Counted from the stretch's first letter, positions 1 through 5,347 are shown. The stretch is 5,347 bases of DNA from an uncultured Actinomycetes bacterium (GCA_903930195.1 CAIYXH010000281.1:1-5347), one strand, 5' to 3'. Numbers and translations are program-made. Notes: generated from the sequence alone by a model not told the origin.

Positions 1-30
1 CAGGATGCGGTTGCCTGCCTCGCCGAGCAT
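1..30 (-). CDS. Possible start of a gene running off the left edge
   Basis: An ATG on the minus strand at 30-28 opens a frame that stays open for the 10 codons left in the window (MLGEAGNRIL). It begins 33 nt after the stop of the Rrf2 regulator gene and points the same way, so it could be the next gene of that unit. No convincing ribosome-binding site is seen. Rrf2 regulators of the CymR type often lie beside cysteine synthase or cysteine desulfurase genes, and a short tail such as NRIL could precede the usual cysteine synthase beginning. With ten residues that is only a guess, and the start itself may be wrong. Confidence 0.25.
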   Translation of the reverse strand, partial: MLGEAGNRIL

Positions 31-63
31 GGGCCCGGGCTCGGCTTGCCGCTCTAGAGCGCG

Positions 64-513
64 CTACTCGCGGTTCTCGGGCTTGTCGGCGGCCTTGCGG
101 ATCGCGGCGGGCAGCTTGCCGGCTGCGACGTCGGCGAGGCTGACGTGCTCGAGCACGTCGCGGATGCTCGCGCGCAGGGCGATCCAGACATCCTTGAGCG
201 ACTCGACCGACGGGTCGTACTGGAGTGCCGGCGGTCGCGCGCCGCGGATCGTTGCGAGCGGCCCGCTGACTGCGCGAACGACGTCGGCGATGGTGATCGT
301 CGCCGCAGGGCGGGCGAGCCGGAAGCCGCCGTCTCGTCCGCGCTGGGCCTCGACGAGCTCGGAGTGGCGAAGCTCGACGAGGATGTTCTGCAGAAAGGTG
401 GTCGGGATCGACTGCGCTTGCGCGATCTGCTCGCGCTTCAACGGGTCGGGCTCCGCGCGCGCGAGCTCGACCATTGCCCGCACGGCGTAGTCCTCTTTGG
501 CCGAGATGCGCAC
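64..513 (-). CDS. Rrf2-family transcriptional regulator without Fe-S cysteines
   Basis: This 149-residue protein is a DNA-binding repressor or activator of the Rrf2 family, close to the usual family length. The opening MRISAKEDYAVRAMVELA is the classic Rrf2 start, which fixes the GTG at 513-511. A winged helix-turn-helix covers about residues 10-70: the recognition region is near 27-48 (REQIAQAQSIPTTFLQNIL) and the wing is RGRDGGFRLARP near 58-69. A dimerisation helix follows at about 103-125. Members such as IscR, NsrR and RsrR bind an Fe-S cluster, IscR and NsrR through three cysteines near residues 90-105. This protein has no cysteine anywhere, so it cannot use that mode and is more like the cluster-free CymR type. 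The gene lies 16 nt after the stop of the transposase-like gene and is probably co-transcribed with it. A CACAAT six nt before the GTG is a weak possible private -10. No Shine-Dalgarno is evident. The ligand and targets cannot be told from sequence. Confidence 0.9.
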   Translation of the reverse strand: MRISAKEDYAVRAMVELARAEPDPLKREQIAQAQSIPTTFLQNILVELRHSELVEAQRGRDGGFRLARPAATITIADVVRAVSGPLATIRGARPPALQYDPSVESLKDVWIALRASIRDVLEHVSLADVAAGKLPAAIRKAADKPENRE

Positions 514-529
514 CCGCGCATTGTGACGG

Positions 530-1210
530 TTAGGACGTTGCGGGGTGGCGGACGAGGCGCTCGTAGGTGAGGGGTGGCTGCGTCAGCAGCGCGAGCACGA
601 CGGCCCGGAAGGTACGGCCGTGCGCGAGGCGCCACTGCGCTTCGCTCCAGTAGGCCGAGAGGTACTTGGTCGAGGTGCGGCGGTAGGGGCCTGCGACGAC
701 GCGCTGCAGCAGCGACCAGCCGGGAGGGGCATCGACGGGAGTGCCTGCTTCGGCGGGTGCCGGTGGGGGATCGGCGAGGGCGACGACGGGGCCGAGGTCA
801 CGCTCGCTCCCCGCGAGCGCGGCTCGGATGCGGTGCTCGACATACCAGGAGGTCTTGTAGCTCCCGCCCAAGGACTGCTGGAGGTGGGTCGCCGGGAGAC
901 CGCGTGGGGCCGCGACGAACAGCGCGACGGCGAGGAGCCAACGGTCGAGCGGCACGTGGGTGTCGTGGAGGAGCGTGCCGGCGGTGACGCGGAACTGGAG
1001 CTTGCAGCCGCGGCAGTGATGCTTGCTGCGCGCCTCCAGGAAGAGCGTGTCGGTCGCTTCGCAGCGAGGGCAGTGCACGCCCCCGGGCCACCGGAGCTCC
1101 TCGAGATAGAGCCGGTAGCCGTCCGTGCCATGGGTCGAGACGAGTGTTGCAAGCCTCGCATCGTCGATCTCGGTGGGCCAGCGCCGAGGGAGTGAAGTTA
1201 AGTTGATCAA
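530..1210 (-). CDS. IS1595-like transposase relative lacking the DDE catalytic core
   Basis: About 226 residues. Residues 34-70 form an IS1595-type zinc ribbon: YLEELRWPGGVHCPRC (Cys47, Cys50), then HHCRGC (Cys66, Cys69). Next comes the family's helical segment (about 75-133, including SYKTSWYVEHRIRAAL), which normally leads into the DDE nuclease domain. Here a Pro/Ala-rich linker (about 140-164) follows instead. The sequence then resumes with a tail resembling the family's C-terminus, GPYRRTSTKYLSAYWSEAQWR to PLTYERLV (174-220). The acidic catalytic residues are absent, so transposition is not expected. The frame is uninterrupted, so this looks like a retained DNA-binding protein and not decay, though that is inference. 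No terminal inverted repeats flank it. No ATG is suitably placed. TTG codons at 1219, 1213 and 1210 are candidates, and 1210 is preferred because TACGTT lies 7 nt upstream. The open frame extends further, to 1468, but that part does not look like this family. It precedes the Rrf2 gene, probably in one operon. Confidence 0.75.
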   Translation of the reverse strand: MINLTSLPRRWPTEIDDARLATLVSTHGTDGYRLYLEELRWPGGVHCPRCEATDTLFLEARSKHHCRGCKLQFRVTAGTLLHDTHVPLDRWLLAVALFVAAPRGLPATHLQQSLGGSYKTSWYVEHRIRAALAGSERDLGPVVALADPPPAPAEAGTPVDAPPGWSLLQRVVAGPYRRTSTKYLSAYWSEAQWRLAHGRTFRAVVLALLTQPPLTYERLVRHPATS

Positions 1211-1220
1211 CAAGATCAAC
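1202..1220. promoter_or_regulatory. Perfect inverted repeat, candidate operator
   Basis: GTTGATC-AACAA-GATCAAC is a perfect 7-bp inverted repeat with a 5-bp centre. It lies in a locally AT-richer stretch within a GC-rich window. It covers the TTG start candidates of the transposase-like gene and overlaps its presumed -10 (1218-1223). That position suits a dimeric winged-helix repressor. The Rrf2 regulator encoded two genes into the same unit is the obvious candidate for autoregulation, but nothing in the sequence proves which protein binds. A short RNA hairpin is the alternative reading. Confidence 0.45.
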
Positions 1221-1223
1221 GTA
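1218..1223 (-). promoter_or_regulatory. Possible -10 for the transposase-like/Rrf2 unit
   Basis: On the minus strand this reads TACGTT, matching TAnnnT. It lies 7 nt before the TTG at 1210, the spacing expected for a leaderless transcript. No good -35 was found 16-19 nt further upstream, and the left arm of the candidate promoter is shared with the inverted repeat, so this is a tentative call. Confidence 0.3.
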
Positions 1224-1318
1224 GAACAGTGATGAGCAAAGGTTGGAAATGCCTTTGCGGAAACGCGCGCGGATCCCGTCACAACACGATCCCAACCGCC
1301 CGGCTCTGCCGGCGCCGT

Positions 1319-1324
1319 TACCCT
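1319..1324 (+). promoter_or_regulatory. Possible -10 for the 46-residue membrane protein gene
   Basis: TACCCT fits TAnnnT and is separated by 6 nt (GGTGGC) from the ATG at 1331, consistent with leaderless transcription. No recognisable -35 lies upstream. GGTGG directly before the ATG is too close to act as an ordinary ribosome-binding site. Confidence 0.35.
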
Positions 1325-1330
1325 GGTGGC

Positions 1331-1471
1331 ATGCCTCTCGCAATGACAGCGCTCACCTGGGTCTTGCTCCTGGCGATGGTGATCGCCTGGCCGCTGGCCG
1401 GCGTGCTCGTCTGGCTCGTCGTCCGCTCCTGGCGGCGCCACGACGAGCTGTACGGCAAGTCCGGGCACTGA
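1331..1471 (+). CDS. Small single-span membrane protein, unknown function
   Basis: This encodes 46 residues. One strongly hydrophobic segment (about residues 7-31, from ALTWVLLLAMVIAW through VLVWLVV) is followed by a basic stretch RSWRRH and a short polar tail DELYGKSGH. Arginines after the helix suggest the C-terminus is cytoplasmic, giving an N-out, C-in single-pass protein. I do not recognise the family. The frame is open upstream to an ATG at 1229, but that extension (Cys, Arg and Gly rich) does not look like the start of such a protein, so the ATG at 1331 with its TACCCT six nt upstream is preferred. A second in-frame ATG at 1343 would give 42 residues. The gene ends 4 nt before the palindromic element and converges on the 68-residue membrane gene. 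Confidence 0.55.
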   Translation: MPLAMTALTWVLLLAMVIAWPLAGVLVWLVVRSWRRHDELYGKSGH

Positions 1472-1475
1472 TCGA

Positions 1476-1563
1476 GGGACTGTCCCCGGTTGTATCGGGG
1501 GCTGTCCCGGTGTTCGCGCGCATCGAAGATCACAACCGGCACAGCCCCCTTCGGGACAGTCCC
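1476..1563. repeat. Nested palindrome of GGG-CTGTCCC units (REP/BIME-like)
   Basis: Outer arms GGGACTGTCCC (1476-1486) and GGGACAGTCCC (1553-1563) are perfect reverse complements, and each is itself palindromic around its central base. Inner arms 1497-1514 and 1532-1549 (GGGGGCTGTCCCGGT against ACCGGCACAGCCCCC) pair with few mismatches around a loop of about 20 nt. The motif (A/G)CTGTCCCGGTTGT appears about three times, two direct and one inverted. The element lies between two convergent genes, 4 nt after one stop and 10 nt before the other. That location and architecture are typical of REP/BIME elements mobilised by IS200-like REP-associated transposases. No such transposase is in the window. 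As RNA it would fold stably on both strands and could also end transcription, but it has no T-tract. Confidence 0.7.
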
Positions 1564-1573
1564 CCGCAGTCCG

Positions 1574-1780
1574 CTAGCGGTTGCGGTAGCGGTTTCTGTT
1601 GCGCTGCCGGCCGGGATCGCCCGGTGCCGGGCCGCCGCGGGTGAGGATCGTCGAGAGCCCCGCCACGGCGACTGCGCCGATGATCAGCACGGGAATCAGG
1701 CCTCCCGTGAAGATCGCGACGACGATCGCGATGCCGTAGAGGCTCGAGAGCCCCGTTCTGATCCGGGTGTGGCGGCTCAT
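1574..1780 (-). CDS. Small hydrophobic membrane protein with Arg/Asn-rich tail
   Basis: This encodes 68 residues from an ATG. A basic N-terminus (MSRHTRIRTG) leads into a long hydrophobic region, residues 11-46, with a GGLIP break near 26-30. It could be two short helices forming a hairpin or one bent span. A glycine/proline linker (RGGPAPGDPG, 49-58) and a strongly basic tail with NRNRYRNR follow. The tail is coded by near-repeats of GCGGTT on the plus strand (about 1577-1594), suggesting growth by hexanucleotide slippage. I do not recognise a characterised family. The start is 21 nt downstream of the radical SAM stop on the same strand, so co-transcription is possible. No clear ribosome-binding site was seen. 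The basic tail could contact nucleic acid, lipid headgroups or the ribosome, which is inference only. Confidence 0.6.
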   Translation of the reverse strand: MSRHTRIRTGLSSLYGIAIVVAIFTGGLIPVLIIGAVAVAGLSTILTRGGPAPGDPGRQRNRNRYRNR

Positions 1781-1801
1781 GCGTCGACTATGACCGAGGC
1801 G

Positions 1802-3805
1802 TCAGACGGCGACGAGCGGCGCACGCTGCCCGACCGGCCGGAGCTCGTAGAGGTAGCCGCGCTTGTCCTTGTCGTTGCACCAGACGAGGTGCTCGAACCA
1901 GTCGTGCGGCGTCGTGTAGCGATGCTTCGTGCGGTCGACGAGGTAGCTCGAGAGCCGCTCCTCGAGCGCCACGGGCTCTCCTTCGAGGATCGCCGAGTGG
2001 TACTCCATCAACGGATGTGAGAGCACGAGCGGCCGGTCGCCACGGACGAACGGCACCCGCAGGAGTGCCTCGTTCAGCTCGACCGACTCGCGCAGCGCAA
2101 GGTCGTCCTCGGTGCCGACGCTGCGCTCGGCGAGCAGGGCTGCGAGCTCGTCGGCGGCCTCGGCGTAGAACGCCTCGAGCTTCCGCTCGAAGACCAGGGT
2201 CACGAGCGCGTGCTGGTCGGCCGGCCAGATCATGTCGCCGTAGGCCGGGCTCGAGATGTACTCGGGCCCGCCGGCCTGGATCGCCCGTGCGTGGTCGACG
2301 AGTGCCTGCATCACGCCGGCGATTGCCGGCGAACGCGCCGGATCGGCCGCAGCGAGGTGCTCGATCGTGTCGCGCACGGGTATCCCGTACTCGTGCGCGA
2401 GCAGCGCGAGTGGCAGCTGCAGGACGCGGTCGAAGTAGAGGAGGTCGGAGAGCCACCAGTAGACCTTCGCGCGCACCCAGTCGGGCTCGGGCATCGCATC
2501 GGTGCCGATCACCGTCTGCAAGTACTCCTCGACCTCGTTCTCGAGGAGCGAGGAGTCGTGCGGGTTCCGGATCAGCTGCGGGACCGTGCGGATGCCGAAC
2601 CGCTCCACGTACTCGGGCGCCGCCATCTCGGCGTTCGGGAGCAGGCCGCAGTTGTGGAACTGGACGTGGTTGTGCTGCCCGTCGGCGATCGCCTGGCCGA
2701 CGCTGTTTGCGAAGCCCTCGTAGCTCTCGCCGGGGAGCCCGAGGATCAGGTCGGTATAGGTGTAGACGCCGTCGAGCGCGAACCGCCGCTGCAGCTCGCG
2801 GTAGGACTCCGACGAGATGTTCTGGCGACGGATGTTCGCGAGGGTCGTCTCGTTGCTCGACTGGAGCGAGAGGGTGACGCCGTAGGCGTTCAGCTCCTCG
2901 TTCAGGAGCTTCTGGATCTTGTAGGCGCGCTCGGTCGCGTTCTTCGCGTTCTGCACCGAGAACGAGGCGGGGAAGCCGGTGCGGTGCCTCGACGCGACGA
3001 CCGCCTCCGTGATCTCGTAGTCGCGCTTCAGCATCCCGAAGTTCGCGTCGCAGCAGAAGACGAAGCCGATGCGCTTCTCGCCCATCCAGGCGATCTCGTC
3101 GAAGATCCGCTGCTCGTCGAAGCGGAACACCTTCGACTGCGTCGCCGAGCCCCAGTCGCAGAACGTGCAGGAGAACGGGCAGCCGCGGTTCGTCTCCCAC
3201 ATCATCACCCACATCGCGTCCGGGTTCTCCGCGAAGAGCCGGTCGAACGTACCTGTGAGATACGGGGAGGGGATCTCGACCATGTCGGCGATCCGGGCCG
3301 CGCGCGGCTGCAGCACGTAGCGGCCGTCGGGAGCGAGGTAGCTGACGCCGGCGAGCTCGCTCCAGTCCCGGCTGTCGGCGTGGTCGAGGATCGCGGTGAA
3401 GACGGCCTCGCCCTCGCCGTGGCAGGCCAGGTCGACGAAGGGATGGTCGCGCAGGAACGCCTCGGAGCGATCGGGGACCGACGGGCCGCCGCAGACGATC
3501 AGCGTCTCGGGGCTCACGGCCTTCAGGCCGCGCGCGATCGCGAGCGTGAGCTCGAGGTTCCAGACGTAGACGCTGAAGCCGACCACGTTCGCGCCGCGCA
3601 GGTGCTCGACCGCCTCGGCGACCGGGGTGCGCTTGTAGATCGGGACGCGAAATTCGGGCTTCGAGGCCGCGTGGCGCTCGGCGTAGCTCTGCAGGAGACC
3701 GACCGAGTACGGGAGCAGGCCGAAGGCGACCGGCGGCTCATCGGGCCGCTGCTTCGGGTTCGACCAGGTCAGCCCCATGTTGATCTGAACGAGCCCGACG
3801 TCCAT
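1802..3805 (-). CDS. B12-binding-type radical SAM enzyme (probable cobalamin-dependent methyltransferase)
   Basis: About 667 residues. The N-terminal part (about 1-175) is a Rossmann-like B12-binding domain, with VGFSVYVWNLELT, an ICGGPS-like turn (VCGGPSVPD near 104-112) and GEGEAVF near 130-136. The radical SAM core follows, with RGCPFSCTFCDWGSAT. Cys209, Cys213 and Cys216 form the CX3CX2C motif that holds the 4Fe-4S cluster and SAM. Further core signatures are FCCDANFGM (about 250-258), SLQSSNETTL and DLILGLPGES (about 352-361). The last 230 residues form a domain I cannot name. The overall plan and the CDWG and DANFG motifs resemble cobalamin-dependent radical SAM C-methyltransferases of natural-product pathways, but the substrate is unknown. 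A GTG at 3817 would add four residues. The ATG at 3805 is preferred because MDVGLVQIN is a typical beginning and TAGGGT lies just upstream. The gene is divergent from the P450. Confidence 0.88.
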   Translation of the reverse strand: MDVGLVQINMGLTWSNPKQRPDEPPVAFGLLPYSVGLLQSYAERHAASKPEFRVPIYKRTPVAEAVEHLRGANVVGFSVYVWNLELTLAIARGLKAVSPETLIVCGGPSVPDRSEAFLRDHPFVDLACHGEGEAVFTAILDHADSRDWSELAGVSYLAPDGRYVLQPRAARIADMVEIPSPYLTGTFDRLFAENPDAMWVMMWETNRGCPFSCTFCDWGSATQSKVFRFDEQRIFDEIAWMGEKRIGFVFCCDANFGMLKRDYEITEAVVASRHRTGFPASFSVQNAKNATERAYKIQKLLNEELNAYGVTLSLQSSNETTLANIRRQNISSESYRELQRRFALDGVYTYTDLILGLPGESYEGFANSVGQAIADGQHNHVQFHNCGLLPNAEMAAPEYVERFGIRTVPQLIRNPHDSSLLENEVEEYLQTVIGTDAMPEPDWVRAKVYWWLSDLLYFDRVLQLPLALLAHEYGIPVRDTIEHLAAADPARSPAIAGVMQALVDHARAIQAGGPEYISSPAYGDMIWPADQHALVTLVFERKLEAFYAEAADELAALLAERSVGTEDDLALRESVELNEALLRVPFVRGDRPLVLSHPLMEYHSAILEGEPVALEERLSSYLVDRTKHRYTTPHDWFEHLVWCNDKDKRGYLYELRPVGQRAPLVAV

Positions 3806-3815
3806 CCCCGCGCGC

Positions 3816-3821
3816 ACCCTA
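3816..3821 (-). promoter_or_regulatory. Possible -10 for the radical SAM gene
   Basis: The minus strand reads TAGGGT here, 10 nt before the ATG at 3805. If it is the -10, the transcript would have a leader of only a few nucleotides and the GTG at 3817 could not be the start. No good -35 match was found 16-18 nt upstream. The 61-bp gap (3806-3866) must hold this promoter and that of the P450, so the two probably influence each other. Confidence 0.3.
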
Positions 3822-3853
3822 CCAAGGTTTTCGTGTCGATTTGACTGCGTCTC

Positions 3854-3859
3854 TAGGAT
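3854..3859 (+). promoter_or_regulatory. Probable -10 for the P450 gene, leaderless
   Basis: TAGGAT lies 7 nt before the GTG at 3867, the spacing expected if transcription starts at the start codon. The purine run GGAAGG touches the GTG and is too close to work as a normal Shine-Dalgarno, which supports the leaderless reading. TTGACT at 3841-3846 looks like a -35 but is only 7 nt from this -10, so it cannot pair with it. Confidence 0.45.
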
Positions 3860-3866
3860 CGGAAGG

Positions 3867-5180
3867 GTGGAGTCCGCCGAAGCCGTGCTGCCGCCCGGGC
3901 CGGACGGCGTCGTCTCGATCGCGACGATCAGGCGCGATCCCCTCGCATTCCTCCGAGAGCTGACCCAGACCTACGGCGACGTCGTCCGCCACGTCACCGA
4001 GGACGGCCCGGTGGTGACGCTGAATCGCGCCGATCTGGCTCATCATGTGCTCCGCAACCGCGAGCGGAGCTACGCAAAGAGCGGGACGCCGGACGACATG
4101 ATGCTGACCCCGCTCCTGGGGCGTGGGCTGCTGACGAGCGAGGGCGAGGTCTGGAAGCGCCAGCGCCGGATCACGCAGCCTGCCTTCGACCATGCGCGGA
4201 TCGAGGGGCTCGCCGACCTGATCGTCGAGGAGGCGCTCGCGCTCGTCGAGCGCTGGGAGCCGGCGCTCGCGAGCGGCGAGCCGGTGCGGCTCGACCACGA
4301 CCTCTCGGGGCTCACGCTCTCGATCGTCTCGCGCGCGATCCTCGGCTCCGACGTCTCCGGCATCGGCCGGGGCTTCGGCGAGGCGGTCGACACGGTCAAC
4401 CGCTTCATGGGCCACTACGACCCGCTGCTCCCCGGCGCCGAAGGCGCTGCGGCGCGCGCGGCGTTCGGCAAGGCGCTCGGCTACCTCGACGGGCTCGTGC
4501 GGCTGATCGTCGCGGGCCGGCGCGCGACGGGCGAGCTCTCCGACGACCTCCTCGGCCGCCTGCTGGAGGGCGGCTTCGACGAGCGCGAGATCCGCGACCA
4601 GGTGCTGACCATGTTGATGGCCGGCCACGAGACGACGGCCAAGGCGCTCGGGTGGACGACCGTGCTGCTCGACCGTCATCCGGAGGTCGCAGCGGGGATC
4701 GACGCGGAGCTCGCCGTGCTCGACGGGCGCCTCGCGGGGGTGGGGGATCTCGCGTCGCTGCCACTCCTCGAGGGCGCGATCTCCGAGGCGTTGCGGCTCT
4801 ATCCGCCGGTGTGGCTGATCTCGCGCAAGGCGACCGTCGACGACACGATCGAGGGCTACGCCGTGCCCGCGGGGACGCTCATCTGCGTCAGCCCCTACCT
4901 CCTGCATCGTCACCCCGGGTACTGGGACGAGCCCGAGCAGTTCGACCCGGCGCGCTTCGCCGGTGACGTCGAGCGGCCGGAATTCGCCTACATGCCGTTC
5001 AGCGGCGGCCCGCGGCGCTGTATCGGGGAGCGGCTCGCGCTGCTCGAGGCGCAGCTCGTCCTGGCCGTGCTCCGCCAGCGGGTGCGGATTCGCCTCGTCC
5101 CAGACCATCCCATCGAGGCCGAGGCGCTCGTCACCCTGCGGCCGAAGCACGGCCTGCTGGCCACGATCGAACGTGTCTGA
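3867..5180 (+). CDS. Cytochrome P450 monooxygenase
   Basis: At 437 residues this is a full-length soluble bacterial P450, with no N-terminal membrane anchor. It has all the family landmarks in order: PPGP near 9-12; the helix C WxxxR (Trp96, Arg100) in WKRQRRITQPAF; the I-helix oxygen-activation motif AGHETT (252-257); ExxR as EALR (307-310); the meander PxRF as FDPARF (359-364); and the heme loop FSGGPRRCIG (378-387), with Cys385 the axial thiolate ligand. It should hydroxylate or otherwise oxidise a small organic substrate using electrons from a separate ferredoxin and reductase, none of which are in the window. The subfamily and substrate cannot be assigned. The GTG start is supported by placement of PPGP and by TAGGAT seven nt upstream. 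The end overlaps the methyltransferase start by 8 nt, implying translational coupling. Confidence 0.95.
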   Translation: MESAEAVLPPGPDGVVSIATIRRDPLAFLRELTQTYGDVVRHVTEDGPVVTLNRADLAHHVLRNRERSYAKSGTPDDMMLTPLLGRGLLTSEGEVWKRQRRITQPAFDHARIEGLADLIVEEALALVERWEPALASGEPVRLDHDLSGLTLSIVSRAILGSDVSGIGRGFGEAVDTVNRFMGHYDPLLPGAEGAAARAAFGKALGYLDGLVRLIVAGRRATGELSDDLLGRLLEGGFDEREIRDQVLTMLMAGHETTAKALGWTTVLLDRHPEVAAGIDAELAVLDGRLAGVGDLASLPLLEGAISEALRLYPPVWLISRKATVDDTIEGYAVPAGTLICVSPYLLHRHPGYWDEPEQFDPARFAGDVERPEFAYMPFSGGPRRCIGERLALLEAQLVLAVLRQRVRIRLVPDHPIEAEALVTLRPKHGLLATIERV

Positions 5181-5347
5181 CTCCTACGATCCTCGCCGCG
5201 GTCTCGGTCTCGACGCCGAGGTGGCACGGCTCGAGGGGCAGGCCGCGCTTGCGTGGCCTGCCGAGCTCGAGCTGCTCCGCGGGTTGGGGTTGAAGGCCGG
5301 GGCACGCGTGCTCGACGCGGGCTGTGGCCCGGGCGCGCTGCTTGCGC
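5173..5347 (+). CDS. SAM-dependent methyltransferase, N-terminal part (cut by window edge)
   Basis: A GTG at 5173 opens a frame that runs unbroken to the right edge, giving 58 complete codons. The protein begins VSDSYDPRRGLGLDAEVARL and reaches VLDAGCGPGALLA at about 46-58, the glycine-rich motif I of class I (Rossmann-fold) SAM-dependent methyltransferases, where Asp48 and the GCGPG loop contact SAM. The segment before it (ALAWPAELELLRGLGLKAGARV) is the usual helix ahead of motif I, so this start gives a normal N-terminus. It overlaps the P450 stop by 8 nt in another frame and is probably translated by coupling. Acceptor type (O, N or C) cannot be judged because the substrate-binding part lies outside the window. 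It may modify the same compound as the P450. Confidence 0.85.
   Translation, partial: MSDSYDPRRGLGLDAEVARLEGQAALAWPAELELLRGLGLKAGARVLDAGCGPGALLA

Noticed and set aside
51..60. Palindrome GCTCTAGAGC just after the Rrf2 stop
   Set aside because: It is perfect but only 10 bp, with no T-tract and no spacer. It is too short to call a terminator or operator on its own.
545..1195. Plus-strand open frame opposite the transposase-like gene
   Set aside because: No motif is seen in its product, whereas the minus strand encodes a zinc ribbon and a conserved tail in one frame.
530..1468. Extending the transposase-like protein to the ATG at 1468, or calling it an intact IS
   Set aside because: The extra 86 residues are of unrelated composition, cross the intergenic region and lie opposite the small membrane gene. 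An intact IS is excluded because the DDE core and terminal inverted repeats are missing.
2210..3844. Long plus-strand open frame (544 codons) opposite the radical SAM gene
   Set aside because: Its product is a low-complexity Val/Arg/Glu/Asp/Ala-rich string with no domain, and it mirrors a gene with clear catalytic motifs. It is a GC-rich shadow frame.
3841..3859. TTGACT and TAGGAT as a -35/-10 pair for the P450
   Set aside because: The spacer is only 7 nt, far below the roughly 17 nt needed, so only the -10 was kept.
3819..5150. Long minus-strand open frame (443 codons) opposite the P450
   Set aside because: The product is rich in Arg, Glu, Asp and His with no recognisable motif, while the other strand encodes every P450 signature. 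It is a shadow frame.

Overview
This is a GC-rich bacterial window with GTG starts, several start codons that look leaderless, and gene types common in high-GC Actinomycetota. A deep actinobacterial lineage such as Thermoleophilia would fit, but that placement is inference from composition and gene style, not from a marker gene.

Left block (1-1223, minus strand). Transcription appears to begin near 1220. It first reads an IS1595-type transposase relative that keeps its zinc ribbon, its presumed helical DNA-binding region and its C-terminal tail but has no DDE catalytic core. After a 16-nt gap it reads an Rrf2-family regulator with no cysteine at all. A possible further gene start runs off the left edge. 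A perfect 7-5-7 inverted repeat (1202-1220) sits over the presumed -10 and start of this unit and is a candidate operator.

Middle block (1224-1780). A 46-residue single-span membrane protein (+) and a 68-residue hydrophobic protein with an Arg/Asn tail (-) converge on an 88-bp nested palindrome (1476-1563). The palindrome is made of repeated GGG-(A/G)-CTGTCCC units and looks like a REP/BIME-type element.

Right block (1802-5347). A large B12-binding radical SAM protein (-) and a cytochrome P450 (+) are divergently transcribed from about 60 bp. The 68-residue membrane gene follows the radical SAM gene in the same direction. The P450 overlaps by 8 nt the start of a SAM-dependent methyltransferase that is cut by the right edge. 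Radical SAM, P450 and methyltransferase together resemble a small tailoring or biosynthetic locus, though no scaffold-building enzyme is visible.

The most notable items are the core-less transposase-like protein coupled to a cysteine-free Rrf2 regulator with a candidate shared operator, the nested palindrome between convergent genes, and the compact radical SAM / P450 / methyltransferase arrangement. There is no tRNA, rRNA, CRISPR array or intact mobile element, and no gene-free stretch longer than 300 bases.
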